A stretch of 29,385 bases of DNA, from assembly GCA_023388235.1 (NCBI GenBank), contig JAEWGQ010000164.1:1-29385 (forward strand), in the 5' to 3' direction. The first letter of the stretch is position 1. Each line of letters opens with the position of its first letter. Positions 1-10,924 of the stretch are shown piece by piece. The DNA comes from Actinomycetes bacterium (GTDB lineage: Bacteria > Actinomycetota > Actinomycetes > Actinomycetales > Cellulomonadaceae). A model generated the notes under the pieces. That model ran no database searches, was not told where the DNA came from, and saw only the letters and a list, made by a program, of their open reading frames with translations. Position numbers and translations under genes: made by a program.

Positions 1-77
1 GGTCCGTGCTGGTGGCGCGGCGGCGGAGCGCGGGGGAGCGCCCGGGTCCCGCGGCGGGCGCGTCCCGCGACGGCTGA
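1..77 (+). CDS. Possible 3' end of a gene entering from the left edge
   Basis: A reading frame open at the left edge ends in TGA at 75-77 and encodes about 24 residues, rich in Arg, Ala, Gly and Pro (starting SVLVARRRSAGERPG). Almost every third codon position is G or C, as in the real genes here, and such low-complexity tails are common in high-GC actinobacteria. Another frame is also open from the edge to 396, so coding potential alone does not decide it. No domain can be recognised in so short a piece. Confidence 0.3.
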   Translation, partial: SVLVARRRSAGERPGPAAGASRDG

Positions 78-329
78 CGGCCGGCGGGCCTGCGTCCGGG
101 ACGGTTCGCGCGAGCGGGCGTCCGGCGGGGTCCGTGCGGGCGTCCGGCGCGGTCGGTGCGGGCCGGCGCCCCCGCGGCACGTGCGTGCTCGCGCCTCTCG
201 TGGTTCGCGCGAGCCGGGGTGCGGGCGGGTGCCGGCGGCCGGACCCCGGGCCCGGGTCCGCCCCGTGATCGCGCGGGCGCTACTCATCCGGGTGTGGACC
301 GCCCGGGCGCGTGTCGCGAGCGTCGCCCT
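78..329. other. Non-coding GC-rich stretch before the first regulator
   Basis: No convincing gene is seen. A 22-base unit occurs twice in tandem at 114-135 and 136-157 (two mismatches) with a partial third copy. GCTACTCAT at 279-287 recurs exactly at 591-599 upstream of the paralogous second regulator, so the stretch around 279-300 probably contains the control region of the first one. Confidence 0.5.
114..157. repeat. Short tandem repeat, 22-base unit, two copies
   Basis: Units 114-135 and 136-157 both begin GCGGGCGTCCGGCG and differ at two of 22 positions; the next bases (GCGGGCCGGCG) resemble the start of a third unit. It lies in non-coding sequence and looks like slippage in GC-rich DNA. 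No function is suggested. Confidence 0.5.
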
Positions 330-560
330 GTGGATGGCGAGCTGCAGCACGTGGTGGGGGACAACGTCCGGCGGATCCGCGTGGCCCGCGGCCTGAGCCA
401 GGAGGAGCTCGCGGAGCAGCTGGGCGTGCACCGCACGTTCATGGGCGCCGTCGAGCGCGGGGAGCGCAACCTCACGCTGCGGTCGGTCGAGCGTCTCGCG
501 GCCGGCCTCGGGGTGGACCCGTCGAGCCTGGTCGCCGTCCCGGGGCGCCGGCACCGCTGA
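330..560 (+). CDS. Small XRE-family HTH regulator, controller-protein-like (copy 1)
   Basis: A 76-residue DNA-binding protein that is essentially a single HTH_3 (Cro/C1) domain. The helix-turn-helix is visible as SQEELAEQLGVHRTFMGAVE followed by RGERNLTLRSVERLA. The pattern HRTxxGxxERGExNxxLxxxxRLA is typical of controller proteins of restriction-modification systems and related orphan XRE regulators, which act as homodimers and often autoregulate. The GTG at 330 is chosen because it aligns the N-terminus (MDGELQHVVG) with that of the downstream paralogue (MEGELQQVVG); longer upstream extensions are low-complexity. No methylase or endonuclease is adjacent, so a role in restriction control is not supported. 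HTH identity is firm; target and role are unknown. Confidence 0.8.
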   Translation: MDGELQHVVGDNVRRIRVARGLSQEELAEQLGVHRTFMGAVERGERNLTLRSVERLAAGLGVDPSSLVAVPGRRHR

Positions 561-590
561 GCCGGTGGCGGCGCCGCCCGCCGGAGGTGT

Positions 591-622
591 GCTACTCATG
601 GGTCTGTAGACAGAGAAGTAGC
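591..622. promoter_or_regulatory. 32-bp interrupted palindrome, candidate operator of the XRE regulators
   Basis: GCTACT at 591-596 pairs with AGTAGC at 617-622, and GTCTGTAGAC at 602-611 shares exactly the same centre (606/607). In all, 11 of 16 positions are symmetric. It is strikingly AT-rich for this genome. The left arm plus following bases (GCTACTCAT, GGGT) recurs at 279-294 upstream of the first regulator. Position and symmetry suggest autoregulation by one or both C-like proteins (inference). Confidence 0.6.
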
Positions 623-642
623 GGGGCCCGGACGGTGGGCGG

Positions 643-864
643 GTGGAAGGTGAGCTGCAGCAGGTGGTGGGTGCACGCGTCCGGGCGATCCGGCTCGAGC
701 GCGGGATGAGTCAGGAGGCGCTGGCCGACGCCCTCGGTGTCCACCGCACCTACCTCGGCGGCGTGGAGCGGGGCGAGCGCAACCTGACCCTGCGCACCGT
801 CGAGCGCCTCGCGGACCGCCTCGCCGTGGACACGGCCGCCCTCCTGGGGACCGACGGCCGGTGA
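643..864 (+). CDS. Small XRE-family HTH regulator, controller-protein-like (copy 2)
   Basis: A 73-residue paralogue of the preceding regulator. The HTH reads SQEALADALGVHRTYLGGVE followed by RGERNLTLRTVERLADRLAV, nearly superimposable on copy 1, and the C-terminal tail is only a few residues long. The GTG at 643 gives MEGELQQVVG, matching copy 1. No clear Shine-Dalgarno precedes it, but a large palindrome (591-622) does. Two tandem paralogues with different upstream symmetry suggest duplication followed by divergence in control. Family known: small dimeric DNA-binding proteins. Not determinable here: the regulated genes. Confidence 0.8.
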   Translation: MEGELQQVVGARVRAIRLERGMSQEALADALGVHRTYLGGVERGERNLTLRTVERLADRLAVDTAALLGTDGR

Positions 865-977
865 GTCGCGGCCCCTGTGGATGAACCCCCCTCCCGTGTC
901 AGTGCCCCCGCTCAGGGTGGTTCTCACCCGAGGGGCGCCGTCCCGGCCCCCTCGCGAGGACGAGCGGAGGAGGAGCC

Positions 978-4722
<3,745 letters not shown>

Positions 4723-4758
4723 CGCCGCGCTCCCCGGGCGTCCCGCGCGGCCCCGGCC

Positions 4759-4764
4759 CATACT
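4759..4764 (+). promoter_or_regulatory. -10-like box CATACT, leaderless
   Basis: CATACT followed by six bases and then the GTG at 4771; no Shine-Dalgarno is present, so a leaderless transcript is likely. Confidence 0.45.
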
Positions 4765-4770
4765 GGGCGC

Positions 4771-5184
4771 GTGATCTCCCGCGACCGTGCCGAGCAGCTG
4801 CAGGCGGCGGGGCTGCGCTGGACCCCGCGCTCGGGGGACCGGTTCGCCCTGCGTCAGCCGGCGCTCGCCGGCGAGGTGTTCACGATCAGCGAGATGACGA
4901 TCGAGCCGCACGCGTACCCCACGGGGACCGTGCTCGGGTTCAACGGCACCACGGAGTGGGCGCTGGACTCCGTCACCCAGGACGACGCGGTGTGGCTGCC
5001 GCGCGAGGACCAGCTCCGCGAGCTGCTCGGCGGGACGTTCCGCAGCCTCGCGCGCGCGTTCGACGGGTCCTACCTGGTGGTCGCCGAGCTGCCGGGGCAG
5101 CCGGAGCGGTCGTTCGCGGCGCAGGACGCGGCGGACGCCTACGCGGACGCGGTGCTGGCGCTGGTGTCGGCCGCGCGGGTGTGA
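4771..5184 (+). CDS. Conserved actinobacterial hypothetical protein
   Basis: A 137-residue soluble acidic protein with no recognised catalytic motif. Conserved-looking stretches are GFNGTTEWALDSV, WLPREDQLRELLGGTFRSL and the Ala-rich C-terminal helix QDAADAYADAVLALV. I have an impression that relatives in Cellulomonas-type genomes carry vague labels such as pilus assembly protein CpaE; nothing in this sequence (no Walker motif, no receiver domain) supports that. The GTG at 4771 follows a CATACT box by six bases. It stands alone between the ligA group and the gat operon. Real gene by codon pattern and conserved feel; function unknown. Confidence 0.7.
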   Translation: MISRDRAEQLQAAGLRWTPRSGDRFALRQPALAGEVFTISEMTIEPHAYPTGTVLGFNGTTEWALDSVTQDDAVWLPREDQLRELLGGTFRSLARAFDGSYLVVAELPGQPERSFAAQDAADAYADAVLALVSAARV

Positions 5185-5240
5185 GACCTCCCGTGGGACG
5201 CGGGCCTGGGGACGACGGCCGGGACCGCCCCCGCCGCGTC

Positions 5241-5246
5241 TAGACT
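5241..5246 (+). promoter_or_regulatory. -10 box TAGACT for the gatCAB operon, leaderless
   Basis: TAGACT lies seven bases before the gatC ATG at 5254, so the transcript would begin at or next to the start codon. No good -35 is visible. Confidence 0.55.
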
Positions 5247-5253
5247 TCGGGGC

Positions 5254-5550
5254 ATGTCCTCCCTCTCTCGTGACGAGGTCGCGCGCGTCGCGGGCCTGGC
5301 GCGGATCGACCTGACCCCCGAGGAGCTCGACCGCCTCGCGGGCGAGCTCGACGTGATCGTGCAGTCGGTCGCCCGGGTCAGCGAGGTCGCCACGCCCGAC
5401 GTGCCGGCCACCAGCCACCCGCTGCCGATGACCAACGTGTTCCGCCCCGACGTGCCGGAGACGCCGCTGGCGCAGGCCGACGTGCTCGCCGGTGCCCCGG
5501 CGGCGGAGGACGGCAAGTTCCTCGTCCCGCAGATCCTCGGGGAGGAGTGA
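5254..5550 (+). CDS. gatC: Asp/Glu-tRNA amidotransferase subunit C
   Basis: Small subunit that clamps GatA to GatB in the amidotransferase converting Glu-tRNA(Gln) (and Asp-tRNA(Asn)) to the amidated forms, needed in bacteria lacking glutaminyl-tRNA synthetase. The 98 residues match family length. Diagnostic segments: [21 protein letters not shown] at the N-terminus, then a helix with [12 protein letters not shown] and a C-terminal [14 protein letters not shown]. The ATG is seven bases after a TAGACT box. It ends one base before gatA starts, and its own last codons (GGGGAGGAG) supply the gatA ribosome-binding site. Confidence 0.95.
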   Translation: MSSLSRDEVARVAGLARIDLTPEELDRLAGELDVIVQSVARVSEVATPDVPATSHPLPMTNVFRPDVPETPLAQADVLAGAPAAEDGKFLVPQILGEE

Positions 5551-5551
5551 G

Positions 5552-7066
5552 ATGACCGACCTGACCCGGCTCTCCGCGGCGGACCTGGCCGACCGGCTGA
5601 CCGCGCGCGAGGTCTCCAGCGTCGAGGCCACGCAGGCCCACCTGGACCGCATGGCCGCCGTCGAGCCCGCCGTGCACGCGTACCTGCACGTCTCCGGCGA
5701 GGAGGCGCTCACCACGGCCCGCGAGGTCGACGACCGCCGCGCCGCCGGCGAGGAGCTGCACCCGCTCGCGGGCGTGCCGATCGCCGTCAAGGACGTCGTC
5801 GTGACCAAGGGCCTGCCGACCACCGCGGGTTCGCGGATCCTCGAGAACTGGGTGCCGCCGTACGACGCGACCCTGGTGGAGCGGATCAAGGCCGCGGGCC
5901 TGCCGATCCTCGGCAAGACGAACATGGACGAGTTCGCCATGGGGTCGAGCACCGAGCACTCCGCGTACGGGAACACGCACAACCCGTGGGACCTCGAGCG
6001 GATCCCGGGCGGCTCCGGCGGTGGCTCCGCCGCGGCGGTCGCCGCGTACGAGGCCCCGCTGGCCATCGGCACCGACACGGGCGGCTCGATCCGGCAGCCC
6101 GCGGCGGTCACCGGCACCGTCGGCGTGAAGCCGACGTACGGCTCGGTGTCCCGGTACGGCCTGATCGCGCTCGCGTCGTCGCTCGACCAGGCGGGCCCGG
6201 TCACGCGGACCGTCCTGGACGCGGCGCTGCTGCACGAGCTCATCGGCGGGCACGACCCGCGCGACTCGACGTCGATCCCCGAGCCGCTCCCCGGCCTGGT
6301 CGCGGCCGCCCGCCAGGGCGCGAGCGGTGACCTCACCGGCGTGCGGGTGGGCGTCGTCCGCGAGCTGCAGGGGGAGGGCTACCAGCCGGGCGTCCTCGCC
6401 CGCTTCGAGGAGTCCCTGGACCTGCTGCGCGGTGCCGGCGCCGAGATCGTCGAGGTCTCCTGCCCGCACTTCGAGTACGCGCTCGGCGCGTACTACCTCA
6501 TCCTGCCGAGCGAGGCCTCGAGCAACCTGGCCAAGTTCGACGGCATGCGGTTCGGCCTGCGGGTCGAGCCGGCCGAGGGTCCCGTCACCGCGGAGCGCGT
6601 CATGGGCGCGACCCGCGGCGCCGGGTTCGGGGACGAGGTGAAGCGCCGGATCATCCTGGGCACCTACGCCCTGTCGGCGGGGTACTACGACGCCTACTAC
6701 GGCAGCGCGCAGAAGGTCCGCACGCTGATCCAGCGCGACTTCGCGGCCGCGTTCTCGGCGGCGGACGTCCTGGTCTCCCCGACGGCGCCGACCACGGCGT
6801 TCAAACTGGGCGAGAAGCTCGACGACCCGCTGGCGATGTACCTCAACGACGTCGCGACCATCCCGGCGAACCTCGCCGGCGTGCCCGGCCTGTCGCTGCC
6901 GAACGGCCTGTCGGACGACGGCCTGCCCGTCGGCTTCCAGGTGCTGGCGCCCGCGAAGGCGGACGACCGGCTGTACCGCGTGGGCGCCGCGCTCGAGGCG
7001 CTGCTGGAGACGTCGTGGGGCGGCCCGCTGCTGGCCCAGGCCCCGGAGCTGGAGGTGGGCGCGTGA
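5552..7066 (+). CDS. gatA: Asp/Glu-tRNA amidotransferase subunit A (glutaminase)
   Basis: Amidase-signature subunit that releases ammonia from glutamine and passes it to GatB. 504 residues, normal length. The Ser-cisSer-Lys triad is visible: Lys80 in PIAVKDVV, cis-Ser155 in [12 protein letters not shown] and nucleophile Ser179 in [13 protein letters not shown]. The Ser that usually follows the cis-Ser (GGSSGGS) is Gly here, a substitution I believe is normal in actinobacterial GatA. ATG 5552 follows GGGGAGGAG at the end of gatC. The 3' end overlaps gatB by GTGA, so the three subunits are translationally coupled. Confidence 0.97.
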   Translation: MTDLTRLSAADLADRLTAREVSSVEATQAHLDRMAAVEPAVHAYLHVSGEEALTTAREVDDRRAAGEELHPLAGVPIAVKDVVVTKGLPTTAGSRILENWVPPYDATLVERIKAAGLPILGKTNMDEFAMGSSTEHSAYGNTHNPWDLERIPGGSGGGSAAAVAAYEAPLAIGTDTGGSIRQPAAVTGTVGVKPTYGSVSRYGLIALASSLDQAGPVTRTVLDAALLHELIGGHDPRDSTSIPEPLPGLVAAARQGASGDLTGVRVGVVRELQGEGYQPGVLARFEESLDLLRGAGAEIVEVSCPHFEYALGAYYLILPSEASSNLAKFDGMRFGLRVEPAEGPVTAERVMGATRGAGFGDEVKRRIILGTYALSAGYYDAYYGSAQKVRTLIQRDFAAAFSAADVLVSPTAPTTAFKLGEKLDDPLAMYLNDVATIPANLAGVPGLSLPNGLSDDGLPVGFQVLAPAKADDRLYRVGAALEALLETSWGGPLLAQAPELEVGA

Positions 7067-8574
7067 GCGCGCAGACCGTCGACCTGGTCGACTACGACGA
7101 GGCCGTGAGCCGGTTCGACCCGGTCATCGGCATCGAGGTGCACGTCGAGCTCGGCACCCGCACCAAGATGTTCGACGCGGCGCCGCAGACGTTCGGCGAC
7201 GAGCCGAACACCGCGGTGACGCCGGTCTCCCTCGGGCTGCCGGGGGCGCTGCCCGCGGTGAACGGCACCGCGGTGGAGTACGCGATCCGGATCGGCCTCG
7301 CGCTGAACTGCGAGATCGCGGAGACCTGCCGGTTCGCCCGGAAGAACTACTTCTACCCGGACGTCCCCAAGAACTTCCAGACGTCGCAGTACGACGAGCC
7401 GATCGCCCACGACGGCTACCTGGACGTGGAGCTCGAGGACGGCACGGTGTTCCGGGTCGAGATCGAGCGCGCGCACATGGAGGAGGACGCCGGCAAGAAC
7501 ACGCACGTCGGCGGCGCCACCGGCCGGATCCAGGGCGCGGAGTACTCGCTGGTCGACTACAACCGGGCGGGCATCCCGCTGGTGGAGATCGTCACGCGGC
7601 CCATCACGGGTGCGGGCGAGCGGGCCCCCGAGGTCGCCCGCGCGTACGTGCAGACCCTGCGCGACATCTTCCGGGCGCTGGGCGTCTCGGAGGCCCGCAT
7701 GGAGCGCGGCAACGTCCGCGCCGACGTCAACGTGTCGCTGCGCCCGACCCCCACGTCGCCGCTGGGCACGCGGACCGAGACCAAGAACGTGAACTCGTTC
7801 CGGTCCGTCGAGCGCGCCGTGCGGTACGAGATCAGCCGGCAGGCCGCGGTGCTCGACGCCGCGGGCACGGTGGTCCAGGAGACGCGGCACTTCCACGAGG
7901 ACACGGGCATCACCACGGCCGGCCGCGTGAAGTCGGACGCCGAGGACTACCGGTACTTCCCCGAGCCGGACCTGGTGCCGGTGGCGCCGGACCGCGCGTG
8001 GGTCGAGGAGATCCGCGCCGGGCTGCCGGAGCTCCCGGCCGCGCGGCGGCGGCGCCTGCAGGGCGAGTGGGGCTACGCCGACGCCGAGATGCGCGACGTC
8101 GTCAACGCCGGCGCGGTGGAGCTCATCGAGGCCACGGTCGCCGCCGGCGCCACGCCCGCTGCCGCCCGCAAGTGGTGGATGGGCGAGCTCGCCCGCACGG
8201 CGAAGACCCAGGAGGTCGAGCTGGGCGACCTGCCCATCACCCCGGCGCAGATCGGGCAGCTGCAGCAGCTCGTCGACGCCGGGCGGATCAACGACAAGCT
8301 CGCCCGGCAGGTGCTCGAGGGCGTGCTCGCGGGGGAGGGCGACCCGGAGGCGGTCGTCGTCGCCCGCGGGCTCGAGGTCGTGTCCGACGACGGCCCGCTG
8401 CTCGAGGCCATCGACGGGGCGCTCGCCGCGCAGCCGGACATCGCCGAGAAGATCCGGTCCGGGAACCTCGGCCCCGTGGGCGCCATCATCGGCGCCGTCA
8501 TGAAGGCCACCCGCGGCCAGGCGGACGCCGGGCGCGTGCGCGAGCTCGTGCTGGAGCGCGTGGCCCAGGGCTGA
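7063..8574 (+). CDS. gatB: Asp/Glu-tRNA amidotransferase subunit B
   Basis: Binds the misacylated tRNA, activates the carboxylate with ATP and adds ammonia delivered from GatA. 503 residues. Visible in order: catalytic cradle with [52 protein letters not shown] and [34 protein letters not shown]; then the helical and YqeY-like C-terminal domains ([39 protein letters not shown]). The GTG at 7063 overlaps the gatA stop (GTGA). The operon closes with a 15-bp GC hairpin just after the stop codon. Confidence 0.97.
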   Translation: MSAQTVDLVDYDEAVSRFDPVIGIEVHVELGTRTKMFDAAPQTFGDEPNTAVTPVSLGLPGALPAVNGTAVEYAIRIGLALNCEIAETCRFARKNYFYPDVPKNFQTSQYDEPIAHDGYLDVELEDGTVFRVEIERAHMEEDAGKNTHVGGATGRIQGAEYSLVDYNRAGIPLVEIVTRPITGAGERAPEVARAYVQTLRDIFRALGVSEARMERGNVRADVNVSLRPTPTSPLGTRTETKNVNSFRSVERAVRYEISRQAAVLDAAGTVVQETRHFHEDTGITTAGRVKSDAEDYRYFPEPDLVPVAPDRAWVEEIRAGLPELPAARRRRLQGEWGYADAEMRDVVNAGAVELIEATVAAGATPAAARKWWMGELARTAKTQEVELGDLPITPAQIGQLQQLVDAGRINDKLARQVLEGVLAGEGDPEAVVVARGLEVVSDDGPLLEAIDGALAAQPDIAEKIRSGNLGPVGAIIGAVMKATRGQADAGRVRELVLERVAQG

Positions 8575-8583
8575 TCCGGCGCG

Positions 8584-8620
8584 GACGGCGGCGCGGGCCC
8601 GGGCGGCCCGCGCCGCCGTC
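8584..8620. terminator. Hairpin terminator of gatCAB
   Basis: A perfect 15-bp stem (8584-8598 with 8606-8620, arm starting GACGGCGGCGCGG) with a seven-base loop, ten bases after the gatB stop. No U-run follows. I infer a terminator from position and stability. Confidence 0.65.
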
Positions 8621-8684
8621 GCGCGTCCGGGCGCACGTCACGTGCGCGACCGCGCGCCGACACACGCTGGTGATCCGCGGTGCC

Positions 8685-8690
8685 TAGGCT
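8685..8690 (+). promoter_or_regulatory. -10 box TAGGCT for the acetyltransferase
   Basis: TAGGCT, with the ATG at 8713 behind a separate GGGAGGG (8703-8709), gives a short 5' leader of about 15 bases. No convincing -35 seen. Confidence 0.4.
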
Positions 8691-8712
8691 CGCGGGGACG
8701 ACGGGAGGGTTC

Positions 8713-9258
8713 ATGGAGAAGCCGACGCTCGAGGGCGAGATGATCCGCCTGCGCCCCATCGGGGCGCACGACGCCGCGGCGATGTGGGACATGGTGAGCG
8801 ACCCCGAGGGCCGGCGCACCACCGGCACCACCACGGAGTTCACCCGCGCCCAGGTCGACGCCTGGTGCGCGACGGTCGCGGACCTGCCGGGACGGATCGA
8901 CCTCGCGATCACCGCGAACGGGTCGGACGAGTACCTGGGCGAGATCGTGCTGAACGACATCGACGAGGTCGTGGGGTCCGCGAACCTGCGGCTCGTCATG
9001 CGGCCCGCGTACCGGGGGCGCGGCTACGGCACGGAGGCCATCGAGCTGGTGCTGGGCCTGGCGTTCGACGGCATCGGGCTGCACCGGGTGGAGCTCGACG
9101 TGCTGAGCATCAACGGCCGCGCCCACTCCCTGTACGAGAACATCGGGTTCCGCGTGGAGGGGCGCCTGCGGGACGCCTACCGCGACGGCGACGGCTGGTG
9201 CGACGCGATCCTCATGGCGATGCTGGAGGACGAGTACCGGGCGCTGCGCACCGCCTGA
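8713..9258 (+). CDS. RimJ/RimL-like GNAT acetyltransferase
   Basis: A 181-residue acetyltransferase of the RimJ/RimL/SpeG-like branch. The N-terminus MEKPTLEGEMIRLRPIGAHD is the standard entry of this group; the acetyl-CoA loop is RLVMRPAYRGRGYGTEAIEL; NGRAHSLYENIGFRVEGRLRD is the conserved last strand and helix. Family members acetylate ribosomal-protein N-termini, polyamines or antibiotics, and the substrate cannot be read here. Start at ATG 8713 behind GGGAGGG; an upstream in-frame GTG at 8680 overlaps the likely -10 and is rejected. It converges on the doxX genes and shares their terminator hairpin. Confidence 0.88.
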   Translation: MEKPTLEGEMIRLRPIGAHDAAAMWDMVSDPEGRRTTGTTTEFTRAQVDAWCATVADLPGRIDLAITANGSDEYLGEIVLNDIDEVVGSANLRLVMRPAYRGRGYGTEAIELVLGLAFDGIGLHRVELDVLSINGRAHSLYENIGFRVEGRLRDAYRDGDGWCDAILMAMLEDEYRALRTA

Positions 9259-9276
9259 CCGCCCCCGGGTACAGCA

Positions 9277-9316
9277 CGAGGCGCCGGCCCCCCGGAGGGT
9301 GGGGACCGGCGCCTCG
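9277..9316. terminator. Bidirectional hairpin between convergent acetyltransferase and doxX copy 1
   Basis: CGAGGCGCCGG (9277-9287) pairs with CCGGCGCCTCG (9306-9316), continued by CCCC/GGGG inside. It lies between two converging genes and is a close relative of the hairpin at 10100-10137 behind the second doxX copy. No U-run on either strand. Confidence 0.7.
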
Positions 9317-9328
9317 GCTCGCGGTGGC

Positions 9329-9898
9329 TCAGACGAGCCAGCGGTTCTTGTCGACGACGGGCAGGCTCTTCCACCAGCGGCCCAGGCCCCAGGTGTCACC
9401 CGCGGCGGTCAGCGCGACGACGACCAGCGCCAGCGCGTACACGATGTGGTAGTCGACGACCGGGTTGGTGGAGCCGGCCTGCAGCGGCCACTCGGCGGCC
9501 CACATCATCAGCATGATCAGCGAGCCCGCGCCGGCGGCGACCCGGGTGCCGATGCCGAGCATGACGGCCAGGCCGACGCCGGCCATGCCGAGCATGAACA
9601 GCACGTCGGTGGCGGGGCTGGCGATGCTCTGGAAGAAGCCCTGGAACGGGCCGATCACGGCGGGGCTGTTGAGGAAGCCCTGGCTGGGCGCGCCGCCGTT
9701 GATCCAGGCGTTCTCCGACGGGGTCGAGTACCCCAGGCCGAAGGTCTTGTCGAGGAACGCCCAGAGGAAGATGAACCCGGTCGCGAGCCGCAGGCCGGCG
9801 AGGGCGCGGCGCGCGCCGGCCGACGTGACGACGTCGCCCTGGGTGCGCGGCGCGGTGGTCGCGGTGGTGCTGGTCCGGGTGGGGGTGATCGTGGCCAT
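9329..9898 (-). CDS. DoxX-family membrane protein (copy 1)
   Basis: A 189-residue integral membrane protein of the DoxX/DoxD type with about four hydrophobic segments (ALAGLRLATGFIFLWAFLDK; DVLFMLGMAGVGLAVMLGIG; GAGSLIMLMMWAAEWPL; YALALVVVALTAAGDTWGLG) and a Thr-rich N-terminal tail. Relatives act in thiosulfate:quinone oxidoreductase (DoxD) or, in Mycobacterium tuberculosis, in a membrane oxidoreductase complex with SodA and SseA; the activity here is unknown. It is about 80% identical by eye to copy 2, about 280 bases further along the minus strand's upstream side. The ATG at 9898 is chosen over a longer frame because it aligns with copy 2. Upstream lie DosR-like boxes, suggesting hypoxia or redox control. 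Confidence 0.88.
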   Translation of the reverse strand: MATITPTRTSTTATTAPRTQGDVVTSAGARRALAGLRLATGFIFLWAFLDKTFGLGYSTPSENAWINGGAPSQGFLNSPAVIGPFQGFFQSIASPATDVLFMLGMAGVGLAVMLGIGTRVAAGAGSLIMLMMWAAEWPLQAGSTNPVVDYHIVYALALVVVALTAAGDTWGLGRWWKSLPVVDKNRWLV

Positions 9899-9920
9899 CT
9901 CTGCTACGTCCGTTCCTGTT

Positions 9921-9947
9921 CGCCCTTGTGATGACTTTCCCAATGTC
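9921..9947 (-). promoter_or_regulatory. Conserved promoter element of doxX copy 1
   Basis: On the minus strand GACATT (9947-9942) is a plausible -10, putting the start of transcription near 9935. The 27 bases from 9947 to 9921 match 10787-10761 upstream of copy 2 at most positions (GACATTG.GAA.GTC.TCACAA), and both elements end exactly 22 bases before their ATG. Confidence 0.55.
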
Positions 9948-9970
9948 CTCCCGTCGTTCGCGCCGCGCTG

Positions 9971-9984
9971 GGGCCGAAAGTCCC
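9971..9984 (-). promoter_or_regulatory. DosR/DevR-like box, proximal, doxX copy 1
   Basis: Minus strand GGGACTTTCGGCCC, nine of ten core matches to the known DosR core GGGAC-N4-GTCCC. Its centre is about 42 bases upstream of the predicted transcription start, the usual place for an activator overlapping the -35. A further GGGAC half-site lies at 9989-9993 and a weaker box (plus-strand CCCGAAATGCCCGG) at 10013-10026. Confidence 0.6.
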
Positions 9985-10042
9985 GGATGTCCCGGTTGTG
10001 CCCGCCGCACCGCCCGAAATGCCCGGTTCGCGGCACCGACCT

Positions 10043-10056
10043 GGGACGGAGGTCCC
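10043..10056. promoter_or_regulatory. DosR/DevR-like box, distal, doxX copy 1
   Basis: GGGACGGAGGTCCC fits the core GGGAC-N4-GTCCC at all ten fixed positions. Centre is 72 bases (close to seven helical turns) from the proximal box. Confidence 0.5.
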
Positions 10057-10099
10057 CCCCGATCGGACGCCGGCCGGGTCGCCGGCCGTCGGGGTGCAG

Positions 10100-10137
10100 C
10101 GAGGCGCCCGCCCCCGGGTGCGGGGACGGGCGCCTCG
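10100..10137 (-). terminator. Hairpin terminator of doxX copy 2
   Basis: CGAGGCGCCCG (10100-10110) pairs with CGGGCGCCTCG (10127-10137), with an inner CCCC/GGGG stem. It is the paralogue of the hairpin at 9277-9316. It separates copy 2 from the regulatory region of copy 1. No U-run. Confidence 0.65.
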
Positions 10138-10174
10138 GTGCGACGCCGCACGGGCGCCGCGGGTGGTCGTGCGG

Positions 10175-10738
10175 TCAGCGCAGCCAGCGCTGCTGGCGCA
10201 CGAGCGGCAGCTCGCGCCACCACCGGCCCAGGCCCCAGGTGTCACCCGCCAGGCAGGTGGCGACCACGATCAGGGCCAGCGCGTAGATGATGTGGTAGTC
10301 GACCAGCGGGTTCGTCGAGCCCTCGACGAGCGGCCACTCGGCCATCCACATCATCACCATGATGAGCGAGCCGGCCCACGCGGCGACCCGCAGGCCGATG
10401 CCGAGCATCACCGCGAGGCCGACGCCCAGCATGCCGAGCATGAACAGCACGTCGGTGGCCGGGCTGGCGATGCCCTGGAAGAAGCCCTGGAACGGTCCGA
10501 CGACCGCCGGGCTGTTGAGGAACCCCTGGCTGGGGGTGCCGCCGTTGAGCCAGGCGCGCTCGGACGGCGTGGAGTAGCCGAGGCCGAACGTCTTGTCGAG
10601 GAACGCCCACAGGAAGATGAACCCCGTGGCGAGCCGGGTCACGGCGAGCCACCGGCGGGCGTTCACCGACGTGACGACGTCCTCCTGGATCGGCAGGGGA
10701 GCGGGAACGGTGGAGCGGGGTGTCGCGGTCGCGGTCAT
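10175..10738 (-). CDS. DoxX-family membrane protein (copy 2)
   Basis: A 187-residue membrane protein nearly identical in its core to copy 1 (shared FIFLWAFLDKTFGLGYSTPS, SQGFLNSPAV, GPFQGFFQ, IASPATDVLFMLGM, STNP.VDYHI.YALAL, AGDTWGLGRWW). The same four hydrophobic segments are visible; the N-terminal ~20 residues differ. ATG 10738 follows GGGAGA on the minus strand with normal spacing. Differences concentrate in the N-terminus, the third membrane segment and the last ten residues, so both copies appear functional. Its upstream region carries the same promoter element and DosR-like boxes as copy 1. Biochemical role unknown; see copy 1. Confidence 0.88.
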   Translation of the reverse strand: MTATATPRSTVPAPLPIQEDVVTSVNARRWLAVTRLATGFIFLWAFLDKTFGLGYSTPSERAWLNGGTPSQGFLNSPAVVGPFQGFFQGIASPATDVLFMLGMLGVGLAVMLGIGLRVAAWAGSLIMVMMWMAEWPLVEGSTNPLVDYHIIYALALIVVATCLAGDTWGLGRWWRELPLVRQQRWLR

Positions 10739-10760
10739 GAGAGTCTCCCGATCGTGTTCA

Positions 10761-10787
10761 CGTCTTTGTGACGACCTTCTCAATGTC
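10761..10787 (-). promoter_or_regulatory. Conserved promoter element of doxX copy 2
   Basis: Minus strand GACATT (10787-10782) as a candidate -10, transcription start near 10775, with the same 22-base distance from the element to the ATG as in copy 1. Confidence 0.55.
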
Positions 10788-10812
10788 CCGCTCGCTGCCG
10801 GGGTTCTGCGCA

Positions 10813-10825
10813 GGCCGAAAGTCCC
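10813..10825 (-). promoter_or_regulatory. DosR/DevR-like box, proximal, doxX copy 2
   Basis: Minus strand GGGACTTTCGGCC, the same sequence as at copy 1, centred about 43 bases upstream of the predicted start. Confidence 0.6.
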
Positions 10826-10894
10826 GACCTGGGGGTACTCACCCGCTCGGCGCCGCGTGTGGCCGTGCGGCGCGGCCCGGTCGCTGTCGCGTCC

Positions 10895-10908
10895 GGGACC
10901 CAGGTCCC
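10895..10908. promoter_or_regulatory. DosR/DevR-like box, distal, doxX copy 2
   Basis: GGGACCCAGGTCCC, a 14-bp palindrome with a two-base centre, matching GGGAC-N4-GTCCC at all ten positions. The two-base centre makes an RNA hairpin unlikely, which favours a protein site. Centre is 83 bases (about eight turns) from the proximal box. It also lies 16 bases beyond the photolyase stop. Confidence 0.5.
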
Positions 10909-10924
10909 GTCACCCGTCCGCGCG

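Noticed and set aside
330..864. A restriction-modification locus, suggested by the two C-protein-like regulators
   Set aside because: No methylase or endonuclease is encoded on either side within the window; the downstream genes are housekeeping.
10895..10908. GGGACCCAGGTCCC read as the photolyase terminator
   Set aside because: The palindrome has only a two-base centre, so it would fold poorly as RNA; it matches the DosR core and has a counterpart at 10043-10056 where no gene ends.
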